Below the pieces are notes generated by a model. That model saw nothing but the letters and a program-made list of their open reading frames with translations. It was not told the DNA's origin and did no database searches. DNA of 64,000 nucleotides from contig CM075347.1 in the NCBI GenBank assembly GCA_037693485.1, positions 136,990,501 to 137,054,500 on the forward strand, written 5' to 3'. A program made the translations under genes and the position numbers. Source of the stretch: Kitagawia praeruptora (lineage: Eukaryota > Streptophyta > Magnoliopsida > Apiales > Apiaceae). How positions within the stretch are numbered: position 1 is the first letter of the stretch; the number at the start of each line of letters is the position of its first letter. Shown here piece after piece: positions 54,586 through 64,000 of this stretch.

Positions 54586-57085
54586 TTACTTTTCCTTTGG
54601 TACCCAAACAAGTTTGGGTCCATGTGACTTAGAGACAGTTTTATCATAAACAACATGCTTGTCAACTTTCTTAGTGTTAGTCTTCTTGTCACTGTTGGAA
54701 GTCTTAGAACCTGAAGTTTCAGACTTAGGTGACAGAGGTACCTTCCTAGCTTTAGGAGGACTTGAAGACTTTGACCTTGTGTAGTGTGTGTGAGAATTGT
54801 GACTGATACAACCATCAATGAATTGCCTTCTTAAATTAAAACAACTAGTCATAACATTCATATTGCATGGCATACAGTCAAATTTATCACAAAAAGGTGC
54901 ATCTCTATGACTTAGAGACACAGAACAATCATAGAAAGGTTTAGACACACTACCAACAGGTTTCTTGCATGCATGAGTTAAATGATTGGTACTGAAACAG
55001 TTCTGACAAGTTTTCCTAGGGGCATTAGGCATATAAGCATAGTTGTTATCCTTGTTAATCCCTAACTTGCCATTTCTGTTCTGTTTCTTCTTAGTCACTT
55101 TCTTTTCTGATTCACTCTTCCCAGCTGAGACAAACTTAACAAACTTCTTAGGTCTTGGCCTATCAACTACTGGTTCCTTGGTCTTTGACTTGACACTCTC
55201 ACTCTTAGAGGATGCTTGTTGTTCACTAGATTGTGCCTCATCCTCATCATTCAACATTTGTTTGATGAGTAAGGCATCCTCATCAATTTCAAATGTTGAT
55301 TCCTTAAAAATTGGATTTTCAATCTTTCTCAATATGTGAGGCACTTTCTCATGAACAGCTGTGTCCTCTTCAATGACAGCATAGCCTTTCCTCTATTTGA
55401 GAGAGTCATAGTCAAGTCCAATAGCTGCTTTGGGTTTAGCTTCAATTTTCTCACAGTAGGATTGCACTAGACCAGATGATTTCTTGAAAGTTTTCAGTTT
55501 GAATTCATTTTCAGCTAATTCATCCCTAAGAGCCTTCTCTACTTGACTAGCACATAAAACCTTGTTCTGCAAATATTCAACTTCTTTCTTAAGGTTTTCT
55601 ACTTGCATAGCAGTTAGCTCAAGTTCCTCATTCTTTTTGGTTAATATTTCATTTCTAGTAGACAGTTTAGCAATCTCGTCATTAGCAGCAGTCATACTAG
55701 TATGAATATTAAACATTTCAACAGATAGTTGTTCGATCATGCATTTATACTCAGAAACAGACATGTCTATAGTAGTGAGAGATGGTACCTGAGAATCAGA
55801 TGGAGATGAGTCATCCTTGGAGTTGGCCATCAAGGCATAATTGCAGAATTCTTGTTCCTCTCCATCACTCTCAGAATCATCCCAACACTTCCCTTCAGCT
55901 ATGTAGGCCTTACCTTGTGTCTGCTTTTTTAGAAGGGCCTCATACTTAGCTTCGAGCTCAAGATAATCTCTATCCTTCTTTTTAGGCTTCTTGCATTCAC
56001 TGGCAAAATGCCCTAGGTCATTGCATCTATAGCACCTTACAGATGACCTATCCACATAACTGGTTTTGAATTTATTTCTGTTTGGTTTCACAGGTGCCTT
56101 GTTCTTGTTGACTGAATGGTTTTGAGTTTTGGGTTTGAAGGGTTGATTTCTTTTAACTCTGATGTTTGGAAATTTTCTGGCCATGAAAGCATATGAAGTA
56201 TTTTCCATCCCATCAAGTTCTTCCAGAGTGTAAAACTCTTCTTCTTCTTCCTCCTTTTCCTCAACAGGTTCACTCACCCCAGCTTCAGTTTCTTCATCAT
56301 CTGCTACCTCCTCTATCCTTAGCTGACTTGTAGATGCTTCTAGGTCCAGAATAGATTTGTTAACAATCAAGGCACATGATGTGTTTATCATTCTACCTTG
56401 GTTGGCTTGGATAGCCCTTTTCTGAAGCAACTAAAGTTCATGAGTCTTTAGGACTCCATAGAGCACATCATAGGTGACTTTGTTCAAATCTCTCTCCCTT
56501 AGAGAAATGACTCTTTGCTCTAGATGATTTGGTGAAGATAACAGAAATTTCATATTTAACTCCTTGGTGCTGTAAACCTTGCCATTCATCTGCAACTCAG
56601 TAACTAGCTTGTGAAACCTTTCAAACATTTCAGTGTTGCTTTCCTTGGGCTGTGCCATGAAAGTTTCATACTGTGTGACCAGTATCTGTTTCTTGTTTTC
56701 CTTAACCTCATCAGTCCCTTCACACAACACCTCAATGTGATCATCTCTTTAGCAGACGTACATGATGCAATGTTTGCAAACATTGACATGTCCATGGAAT
56801 CAATGATAAGCAACATGAGGTGGCTGTCAAGAGCAACCTTCTTCCTTTCTGATTCTGTCCATTTTGATGGATCCTTGGCCTCATAAGATCTTGGGATAGT
56901 TGTGGTTCCAACAGTCTTTTCTGGTATCTCTTGTTGTGGAACAAAAGGACCATTCTTGAGAATCTCAGGATACAAGGGATGAGAGGCTTTAATGAACAAC
57001 ATCATCTTTATCTTCCAGAGGTTGAAGTTTTCTTTGTCAAACTTAGGGACCTTCACCGTTCCTGTAGTCTTTGGTGTATTCGAAC
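54586..57085 (-). pseudogene. gag: Element A gag, inactivated
   Basis: The start is MSSNTPKTTG (ATG 57085). The gag core is recognisable (FNLWKIKMMLFIKASHP). One frameshift lies at about 56745 (four bases seem lost after SAKEM) and two in-frame TAG codons at about 56431 and 55393. One CCHC knuckle (CYRCNDLGHFASEC) and a second (CQNCFSTNHLTHAC) remain; the third knuckle of B and C is not clear. A Glu-rich run (EEKEEEEEEF) lies before the first knuckle. It ends VWVPKEK. Confidence 0.9.
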
Positions 57086-57120
57086 TCATGATCGTTTTTC
57101 TGTTTTTGAATAAACAGCCC

Positions 57121-57132
57121 TCTCTGATACCA
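57121..57132 (-). other. Primer binding site of element A
   Basis: On the minus strand TGGTATCAGAGA, two bases after the LTR end, one mismatch to the initiator-Met consensus in B and C. Confidence 0.88.
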
Positions 57133-57134
57133 CT

Positions 57135-58422
57135 TGTTGAGTATTGAATACAAAGAAAGAATACAGAGGGGGGGTGAATGGATTCTTGAACTTTTCGTGC
57201 CTTGAGTCTGTGTAGCAAACAAGTATTGTGTGTGCAGTGATGTAGATGCGGATAAAGAACAACACACAACACAATATCACTTTAATCTAATGTATTATTA
57301 GATAAAGGTTGCTACAATCTATGAATACAAATGATAGTATTCTCAGCTTCATTTTTCTCAGAGAGATATAGCTTACAGTGTATGAAAAACTCGATTCACA
57401 CAAAGTTCCTAAGTTATGAAGTGATGCTATGTCCTTATAGAACATGGATACAGCCTACTTACTACAAATAAGGTAGCTAAACAAATTACTTTCTAGTCTG
57501 TCTATCCTTTTTGAGTAAGTGTCCAAACGGTTACAGATTTGACTTTGCAAAGCCTGTTTAGATCCACTTCTTTAGCTCCTTGTCTCTTCTATATCTCTCC
57601 AAGCTTCCTTGTAGGCTTTCCAGAGCACATTACAGATTGTGGTCCATAAAGTGCATTGGCTTGTTGCAGGTTTCTGACTTGTACAATTTCTTCAGTATTT
57701 TGTCTCCAAGAATGTATTCGAGAAGTGACTAAGTAAGTGATTCGAGAACTAGAATTGACTTGATCGATAACTCTGAGTTCTCGAACACTGTTATATTGAC
57801 ATATCGAACCACTTCTCGAATAGCTCTTTTCCATCAGGATTCCTTGAGTTGTCGAATAGAACATTTGACTTATCGAATCCTCGAGATATCGAATAGCTTT
57901 CTGAGTCCTTGAGATATCGAATGGAACTTTGACTTGTTGACTCTTTGAGAACTCGAATACCATCTTGACTTGTTGACTTCTTGAGTTCTCGAATAGAGTA
58001 GTAGACATATCGAATCTCTGAGATATCGAATGAGATATCGAACAGTGTATTCAGAGATATCGAATAGTGTCTTGAGATATCGAATCCCTGACTTCTCGAA
58101 TGCTGGACTTCTCGAATAGACAAATATACTTCTCGAATTGGTACTTAGGCAAATTCTTTATTTCTTCAAATCCCAACTGTGATTATTTGACAGTCTTTAA
58201 CTCCTTGCTTGAGGCATGAACCTTGGAACTTCTTTCAAGCATTATTCTAGACTCTATTTGTACAATTACACAACTAGGATTTGATGCCTACTACAAGTAC
58301 AATACAAACAGAAACTCTACAACTAGAGGTTCCCTCAGTTAAGAGGTCATGTAAGTAATGCAAAGCATTACAAACAATTAGGCTTGTATTAGATGTGTAC
58401 AGGCATGCCTCTGTAACTAACA
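57135..58422 (-). repeat. 5' LTR of element A
   Basis: On the plus strand it starts TGTTGAGTATTG and ends CTGTAACTAACA, followed by CTAAC. It has one extra 12-bp gagatatcgaat unit near 58030 compared with the left LTR. The eight TTCTCGAA palindromes are kept. Confidence 0.93.
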
Positions 58423-58835
58423 CTAACGGTCGCCTTAATTAAGTCATAACGCATGAGTAAAAAGTTCATGAGTTGCAGTGATGTTTTATGATAAAACAAG
58501 TACTATGCTAGTAATATTTTAGTATTAGGTCTCGTGGTATTTCTTTTTATGTATTACAGATTATAGAAGTTGAAGGACATAAATCTTTAATGGTTGTTTC
58601 TTTTGTAATATTTTCTTTTTCTGTATATTAATATATTAGCTTTGCAAAAAAAGACAAAAATTATATATATATATATTTTTTAAAAAAACCCGAAAAAAGC
58701 CCGATCCGAGTACCTAAAACGGGCCTCATATTTTAGAGAAAACCCGGCCCGATTTTTTAAAAAGTTTGACCCGACCCGATTCTTATAAAACCCGGGCCTT
58801 TTAAAGCCCGGATAAACCCGACCCGAAGGACTTTT

Positions 58836-59329
58836 TGTTGGAATATTTTGAATAAAATTTAACTTGCTTTCAAATTATTTTAGTTTTGTAACTTATTTGT
58901 ATTAATTTGTGTAACTCCTAAAATAATGAGCTAATATTTATTTGTTCATTATTGTGTAGGTTACAAATTAATTAGCTTGTAAGTTACATTTTGTTTCCCC
59001 TATAAAATGAGTCTTTTGCATCATTGTTTGGTACACAAAAAGAATACACAAGCTTCCATTGTTTTCTCGCATTCATCTTAGAGCTTTAGGTTCTGTTTAT
59101 GTAAGATAGCTGCGGTATTTGTTCGGTTCGTAAAAGGCGGGTTTATTCAGTGCTTGAAACCACATTTGTTCGTTGTATCCTGGGAGACGGAGGTCATTCA
59201 ACCTTCAAGCACCATACGGAAGAGGCTTATTTATGAGAACGTGATTTTCACGTGACTCGAACATTTCTCGATACTTGTTTTTTGTTGATTTGCTATTTTC
59301 AGGTACACTCTTGGACTATACTTCTTACA
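58836..59329. repeat. Solo LTR, probably Ty1/copia, in the right end of the hAT
   Basis: It starts TGTTGGAATATT and ends ACTTCTTACA, with CTTTT at 58831-58835 and 59330-59334. A TATA-like cctataaaatg lies near 59000. No second LTR or internal sequence is close. The duplication is simple sequence (T-rich), so the call rests on the TG..CA ends and the promoter-like middle. Read forward it is on the plus strand. Confidence 0.6.
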
Positions 59330-59353
59330 CTTTTTTTGCATCTCACTCCAGTA

Positions 59354-59743
59354 ACAAGACGTGAAACATTAATCACTCCTAGCCTACTATCATTGGAGAA
59401 GTATCTTTGATCGAGGAATGAGGATAGAAGAATTTCCTTTTGGGTTGGTTGAGCAGTGAATATTAAAGAAAGTGTTGGGAGAAACAGTGGATTCTAGGCA
59501 TACTTTTTGTCTTACTCGCCACTCGGTACTATCCAATTTTTTTTCATTATTTTGCACGTATTTTAAGTTTCATAATTTATTTCAAAATTTTTTTTTAAAA
59601 TAAAAATAAAAATATTAAATTTTTATTCAAAAAAAATAAATTAATTTTAAATCTATAATTTTTAGGAATATTAAAATCCATGTCACGCACCGTTCCCAAT
59701 GATTGCAACCCAATAGGACAGAGGAGCATATTAATTCCACGAG
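59354..59743. other. Host flank without a visible gene
   Basis: AT-rich, with long A/T runs at 59580-59640. No ORF longer than a few dozen codons, no repeat that I recognise. Confidence 0.5.
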
Positions 59744-59746
59744 TAA

Positions 59747-60124
59747 GAGCAACTCCAAGAGTAAGTTCCTTATTAATATTATTATTTTATGGGCTTTAAG
59801 TCATTTGAGATGTAAATGTAGAGTCTCACTCCAACAAACCTCCCTAAATTTATCTCCATTCTGTTTTTAAAGGTAATAAAACTGGAAAGAAAAGATGAGT
59901 GGCAGCAAAAAGAGGGAAGTGATAGATAGATTTTGGAGGGAAATTACCATATACTAATATATAAAATCAAACTAGGAGACAACATATGCTCCTCGATAAT
60001 GAGAAGACGTTTGAAGCTCTTAAACTTTTAGGAGGGATTAATGAGTCTGTTGGAGTTAATTGTTGTGTCAATTTCATCATAATTTAACTTAAGAGGCTGC
60101 ATAGAGAGCCTCTTACAGTTGCTC
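59747..60124. mobile_element. MITE, PIF/Harbinger-like
   Basis: It starts GAGCAACTCCAAGAG and ends CTCTTACAGTTGCTC, a terminal inverted repeat with about two mismatches in 15. TAA stands on both sides (59744-59746 and 60125-60127), the kind of 3-bp duplication made by PIF/Harbinger elements. An inner inverted repeat (ctccaacaaacctccc near 59831; gtctgttggagt near 60046) suggests a second, nested or fold-back part. 378 bases, no coding sequence. Confidence 0.6.
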
Positions 60125-60127
60125 TAA

Positions 60128-60599
60128 ATATTTTATATCATAATCGTCCTTTCTCAATTCTCATTCCTCCGTTTTCTTTTTCAATTAACTCCAACAGACT
60201 CCTTTCGTCAAAAAAAACTTTGAAACTAAAAAGACAGTTGATCTTTTTGTACAAAATTACAATTTATGATGACAATATACCGATCTGACTGTCAATTTAA
60301 ATTTTAAATAAATTTGAGTACATTTAGGATTTTATCCTTAAAATCATTTATATTTCAAAACTGAAATTTAGTTAAATTTATGAAAAAAAATTGAAATAAA
60401 AAATCTTGAATATTAATAGAACAATTGACAATTCTAATTCCCACATTTAAATTTAATACTCCTGCTACTTTCCATGTGTTGTTCTGCACTCTTTGCCTCT
60501 TGTTTTCAATGTTTAAATTTCAAAATGAAACTGTTGTTGTTCATTAGCACACCACTCTGCCCACTACTTTTTGTACCCACCTCCCAATAAACCCATCCA
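60128..60599. other. Host flank without a visible gene
   Basis: AT-rich. One aactccaacagactcc stretch at about 60186 matches the inner repeat of the MITE. Otherwise nothing recognised. Confidence 0.5.
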
Positions 60600-60837
60600 G
60601 CATGTTGGTGCAGTGGGTTGAATCATTGTCTCCTTTGTAGGAGGTCAAGGGTTCGATCCCTGGGTGTGTGTGAGTTTAGTTTGTATTAGTTTCCTTTCTT
60701 TGTATTTGTATTTGTATTTGGCCGGGGGTCCTTCGGAAACAGCCTCCCTATTGTATAGGGGCATGGTCTGCGTACAGCTACCCTCCTCAGACACCACTTT
60801 GAGTGGTATTATAACTGAGTAAGCTAAGTTTTTTTTT
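60600..60837 (+). mobile_element. tRNA-derived SINE, Au/TS-like
   Basis: Pol III boxes are in place: A box TGGTGCAGTGGG (60606-60617) and B box GGTTCGATCCC (60650-60660). The body has gccgggggtccttcggaaac, then ggtctgcgtac and accactttgagtgg, the hallmark of Au-type plant SINEs, and a T-run at the end. Target duplications are not clear. It lies about 155-390 bases before the start codon of the IQD gene, on the same strand. Confidence 0.8.
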
Positions 60838-60991
60838 CTCTCCCTTGATTTTAATTTCATAGCCCTTCTGACCCCTGTTTTATTTAACACTTTTCTTTAT
60901 TAATCTATCTATTTTTTTCAAGTACCATATTTATCATAGATATTTTGGAGTACCCTAAACTCAAATTTACCAAATCAAGAACTTGACCCAA

Positions 60992-61301
60992 ATGGGTGCT
61001 TCAGGAAAATGGGTAAAGACTTTAATTGGACTCAAGAAGCCTGAAAAAGATGATCAGGTATGGAATAATCTTGAATAAAAATCTCATCTTTACTATGTTT
61101 TTATATGGTATCTAAAAAATTTGTGTGTCTATGTGTGTAACATTGTGATTTGCATAGAAATTGCTTCTTTGCTGTGTTAGTAGTGTAGCTGTGAGAGAGA
61201 GAGAGAGAGAGAGACAGAAGGGCCGGAGAGAGAGAGGGGGGGGGGGGAGGGAGAGAGAATGAAAATTGCATCATTACTGTGTCAATTGTGTAGCTGAGAG
61301 A

Positions 61302-61337
<36 letters not shown>

Positions 61338-63647
61338 AATAAAAATCTCATCTTTAGTATGTGTGTGTGTTTTGAATAGAAATTTAACTTTTACTTTGCT
61401 TTTTTATGATAGCTAAGAAGCAAGTGCGTGTGTAGCTTTGTGTTTTGAATAAAATCTCATCTTAAATGTGTTTAATAAGCTGACTAAGTAGTGTGAGTAA
61501 ATGTGTGTTTTGAATAAAAATGCCATCTTTGCTATGTTTTATAGTTAGCTAAAAATGTTTGTATAACTGTGTTTTGCGTAGGAAAAAGGTAGGGGAAAGG
61601 GCAAGAAATGGAAGCTGTGGAAGAGTTCATCTGGGGATTTAATGTCATCAGCTTGGAAGGGATTTGCGAGGAACCAACAGCATAGAGCGATTACTTATTC
61701 GGGTAATTCTGATATATCATCACTTAATGGTGGTGATCCTGCTTTCACAGCTGCTGTTGCTACTGTAGTTAGAGCTCCTCCTAGGGATTTCAAGGTTGTT
61801 AGGAAAGAATGGGCAGCCATTCGGATTCAAACAGCTTTTCGTGGATTTCTGGTAAACCTGTTTCTTTTATTGATAAAATGTGATTACTTGTGTGAATGTT
61901 AATATATTGTGGAAATTGAATGAAAAGATAAGCGAGACATACCTATTTTGTTGAATCAGTTTTTTGAGTGAGACATACCTAGTAACTACAGATTTTACTC
62001 AAATTAATGGTACATTATCTATGTGGAGCTACTCAGTTTTACATTATGCATTTGAACTGAACTTTTCCTAATACCTTTTTTAAGATTTCTGGAGTGTCTA
62101 TTTTAACTTTTAAGTAGTGAAGTGATTGAAGCTGACGCTTTAAATGGGTATACTTTAGCTATTAAGTAGAATACTTCGGATGATACTACTAACTTATCCA
62201 TTTAAGCTACTTAACATTTTGAGTCATTATGATACATGATCTTATACTTGATAGAAATAGCTAAGATGTTGCTTTTGACATTTTCACAACTTTTGCTGCA
62301 CTGTTATATGTTATATATAGAGCTATCTTACGCACTCTTTTACTAGCTACTTGTGGATTCTTTGTTGTGAAGTGCGTTGTATATAGAGCTATCTTATGTA
62401 CTCTTTTACTAACTACTTGTGGATTCTTTGTTGTGAAGTGCTTTTACTGGTAGATAGTTTTATTTGGTTTTTTTAGCATTCAAATGAATCCAATTTGATA
62501 AATGTAGGCAAGGAGGGCTGTAAGGGCCTTGAAGGCAGTAGTTAGGATTCAAGCGTTAGTACGAGGCAGACAAGTGAGAAAGCAAGCAGCTGTGACCCTT
62601 AGGTGCATGCAGGCTCTTGTTCGCGTTCAAGCAAGAGTCAGAGCTCATCGTGTGCGTATGTCCATGGAAGGTCAGGCTGTGCAGGATATGCTTAATGAAC
62701 GCCGCAGCAAGGCTGAACTCCTAAAAGAGGCTGAGGTATAAATTTTAAATTTTCTTGATTCAATCATTCCAAGTTGCCTATAAGCTTGAAGGTTTCTTCA
62801 TTTTTTTCGAAATGTGTTTCCAACCTAGATTTTTCTCTTTCTTTTGTGTAACAATTCATGTTATTAAAATTCAGGAGGGATGGTGTGATAGCAGAGGCAC
62901 AATACAAGAAGTGAAAGCAAAGATACAAATGAGGCAAGAGGGAGCATTTAAGAGAGAAAGAGCCTTTGCATATTCTCATGCTCAAAAGGTACATCAATTG
63001 CAAATTTGATCACTAAATGTTCTTTTACTTAGTGTTCTCTTCCCAAACATGCTCAAGATCTTCACTTCTTTATTTCCTTTCAGCAGTTGAAATCTATTCA
63101 AAACTCTTACTCCCAGACTAATATTTCGATGGCATCCCGCAAAAATGAGTTTAGCAAAGATAGTTTGGGCTGGAGTTGGTTAGAGCGCTGGATGGCGGCA
63201 AAACCATGGGAAAATCGATTAATGGAAAAAGACCACTCTCATCCTTCAGAAATAACTCCACCTTCTAAACCCCATGACAACGTCAAATCATGCATTTCAA
63301 AGTCTTTTGAACCATATTCGGTGAAAATCAGGAAAAACAACATAACCACCAGAATTTCAGCTAAACCTTCTCTCATTGGGCAAACCACTCGTTCATCTTC
63401 AAGTCCTAGCTCTGAATTTCACTACGACAAGAGCTCAGCATCACCTTCATTCTGCACATCGACAACTCCTCTTTCCGGAAACACAAATATGGCTTCGAAT
63501 AGAACAAATGACAAAAGTGTCAGCAAGCCAAGCTATATGAACCTAACTGAAGCAGCCAAGGCTAAGAAAAAAGGTATGTCTCATAGAGCACAGTCACAGC
63601 TCGAAAATGAGTTCAAGTTTGTGAGGAAAGCCAGCAGCATTTGGTGA
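60992..63647 (+). CDS. IQD protein (calmodulin-binding, IQ67 domain), five exons
   Basis: Exons: 60992-61057, 61582-61851, 62508-62735, 62875-62988, 63084-63647; all introns are GT-AG and phase 0; total 413 codons plus stop. It starts MGASGKWVKTLIGLKKPEK, typical for IQD proteins. The IQ67 domain spans exons 2 and 3: IQTAFRGFL, cut by the intron as is usual in the family, then IQALVRGRQVRK and MQALVRVQARVRA. Exon 4 gives GWCDSRGTIQEVKAKIQMRQ; the end has PSYMNLTEAAKAK, like DUF4005. The overall pattern is closest to the IQD8 group of Arabidopsis from memory. Such proteins bind calmodulin and link it to microtubules, membranes or the nucleus. It is the only host gene seen. Confidence 0.93.
61058..61581 (+). 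repeat. Repeat-built intron 1 of the IQD gene
   Basis: The intron is made of about five degenerate copies of a unit around tgttttgaataaaaatctcatcttt, followed by ...tagctaa.., with two GA-runs (61193-61214 and 61305-61332) and a G-run (61238-61247). Confidence 0.75.
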
Positions 63648-64000
63648 TGAAGATTTGAAGTGCAATCCAGGCCATTTTAAGGTTTTGACGAAGTTTTTTC
63701 TTATCGAACGGCTTGTTCTAAGCATGTGAAATGTTAGGATTTGGCCATTTTTTTGTTTGTGTGACTTGATCAGCATTGCTTATAATTTAATTTAGCGTTA
63801 TCATGTATACAAAAATTTGGACAAGTATGCGATTATTTTTGCCCAACAGCCTAAGAATGATCATCCATGCACCTTGATGGGTGAACCCCCATGACATGGT
63901 CTTGCGTTGATCATACTGTGATCATGTCTGGTGGATGAAGAATGACAGTGACATGTAACCAACTGCTTGGTTATCCTCAACAACTGGATTCTCAACATAT
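63648..64000 (+). other. 3' untranslated region and downstream of the IQD gene
   Basis: No other ORF of interest. A direct-repeat-like tgatcat motif occurs at 63859, 63908 and 63919. Nothing recognised to the window end. Confidence 0.5.

Larger units (their letters stand above)
8517..58422 (-). mobile_element. Element A: Sirevirus-like Ty1/copia retrotransposon, host of elements B and C
   Basis: Two LTRs of about 1.28 kb bound it, with perfect 5-bp duplications CTAAC at 8512-8516 and 58423-58427. It reads on the minus strand: 5' LTR at the right, initiator-Met primer binding site, gag, pol in copia order (protease, integrase, RT, RNase H), a long third ORF, polypurine tract, 3' LTR at the left. 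The third ORF and the gggggagat polypurine tract place it with Sirevirus/Maximus elements. B and C are inserted in the third ORF. About 10 kb of the span is its own sequence. Confidence 0.93.
8097..59345. mobile_element. hAT transposon interrupted by element A and a solo LTR
   Basis: The left end reads TAGAGATGTTCAAAAAG and the right end, read inward, TGAGATGCAAAAAAAG. Directly outside lie matching 8-bp copies of CTCCAGTA (8089-8096 and 59346-59353); 8-bp duplications are typical of hAT elements. Subterminal regions are rich in gcccg / cccgaccc motifs on both sides (8155-8330 and 58690-58830), as in many plant hAT elements. Without element A and the solo LTR, about 840 bases remain and I see no transposase, so it is non-autonomous. 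One gap is needed to align the outermost bases of the two ends. Confidence 0.75.

Noticed and set aside
60606..60660. tRNA gene upstream of the IQD gene
   Set aside because: Boxes belong to a SINE with an Au-type body; the acceptor stem is missing.
61642..61902. 86-codon single-exon ORF
   Set aside because: It is IQD exon 2 running past the GT donor at 61852 into the intron.

Overview
The window is nuclear DNA of a flowering plant, almost certainly a eudicot. It holds intron-containing plant genes, plant-type LTR retrotransposons (Sirevirus-like Ty1/copia, Tat and Athila Ty3/gypsy), a hAT transposon, a MITE, an Au/TS-like SINE and one ordinary host gene, a calmodulin-binding IQD protein. An asterid is possible, but I cannot fix the species.

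Layout. (1) 1-7490: the 3' part of a Tat-lineage Ty3/gypsy element on the + strand. It has the end of pol with two RNase H domains, a three-exon antisense gene with its own TATA box, tandem-repeat arrays, a polypurine tract and the 3' LTR. (2) 7491-8088: AT-rich flank. (3) 8097-59345: a small hAT transposon (about 0.84 kb of its own sequence, 8-bp target duplication CTCCAGTA) blown up by later insertions. Inside it, element A (8517-58422, Sirevirus-like copia, - strand, duplication CTAAC) carries two further Sirevirus-like elements in its third ORF: B (37598-50468, + strand, duplication GTGTT) and C (- strand, duplication TGTAG). C carries element D (23242-31287, Athila-like gypsy, + strand, duplication ATGAC) in its pol gene. 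Depth is four: hAT > A > C > D. (4) A separate 494-bp solo LTR (58836-59329) sits in the right end of the hAT. (5) 59354-64000: host flank with a MITE, a SINE close upstream of the IQD gene, and the complete five-exon IQD gene (60992-63647).

Rearrangement. Around C there is a solo LTR of C (11648-12384) with perfect TGTAG duplications, then a 2.3-kb copy of A's ORF3 (12385-14714), then a 5'-truncated C LTR. The simplest history is a tandem duplication of C plus its flank, followed by LTR-LTR deletion of one C copy. Joined across B and C, A's ORF3 keeps its reading frame with one shared nonsense codon.

How the pieces work together. B is structurally intact with LTRs that read as identical, so it is the youngest and most likely active element. 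Its leader holds a piece of a TRIM element placed between two copies of the primer binding site. The three Sirevirus-like elements share features that deserve study. Pol opens only after the gag stop at a splice-acceptor-like CAG/GG in all three. B and C have a small antisense ORF between pol and ORF3, with plant-like 3'-end signals. Each element repeats its own private short motif both in the LTR and in the spacer in front of ORF3. This points to ORF3 being expressed from an internal promoter rather than only from the LTR.
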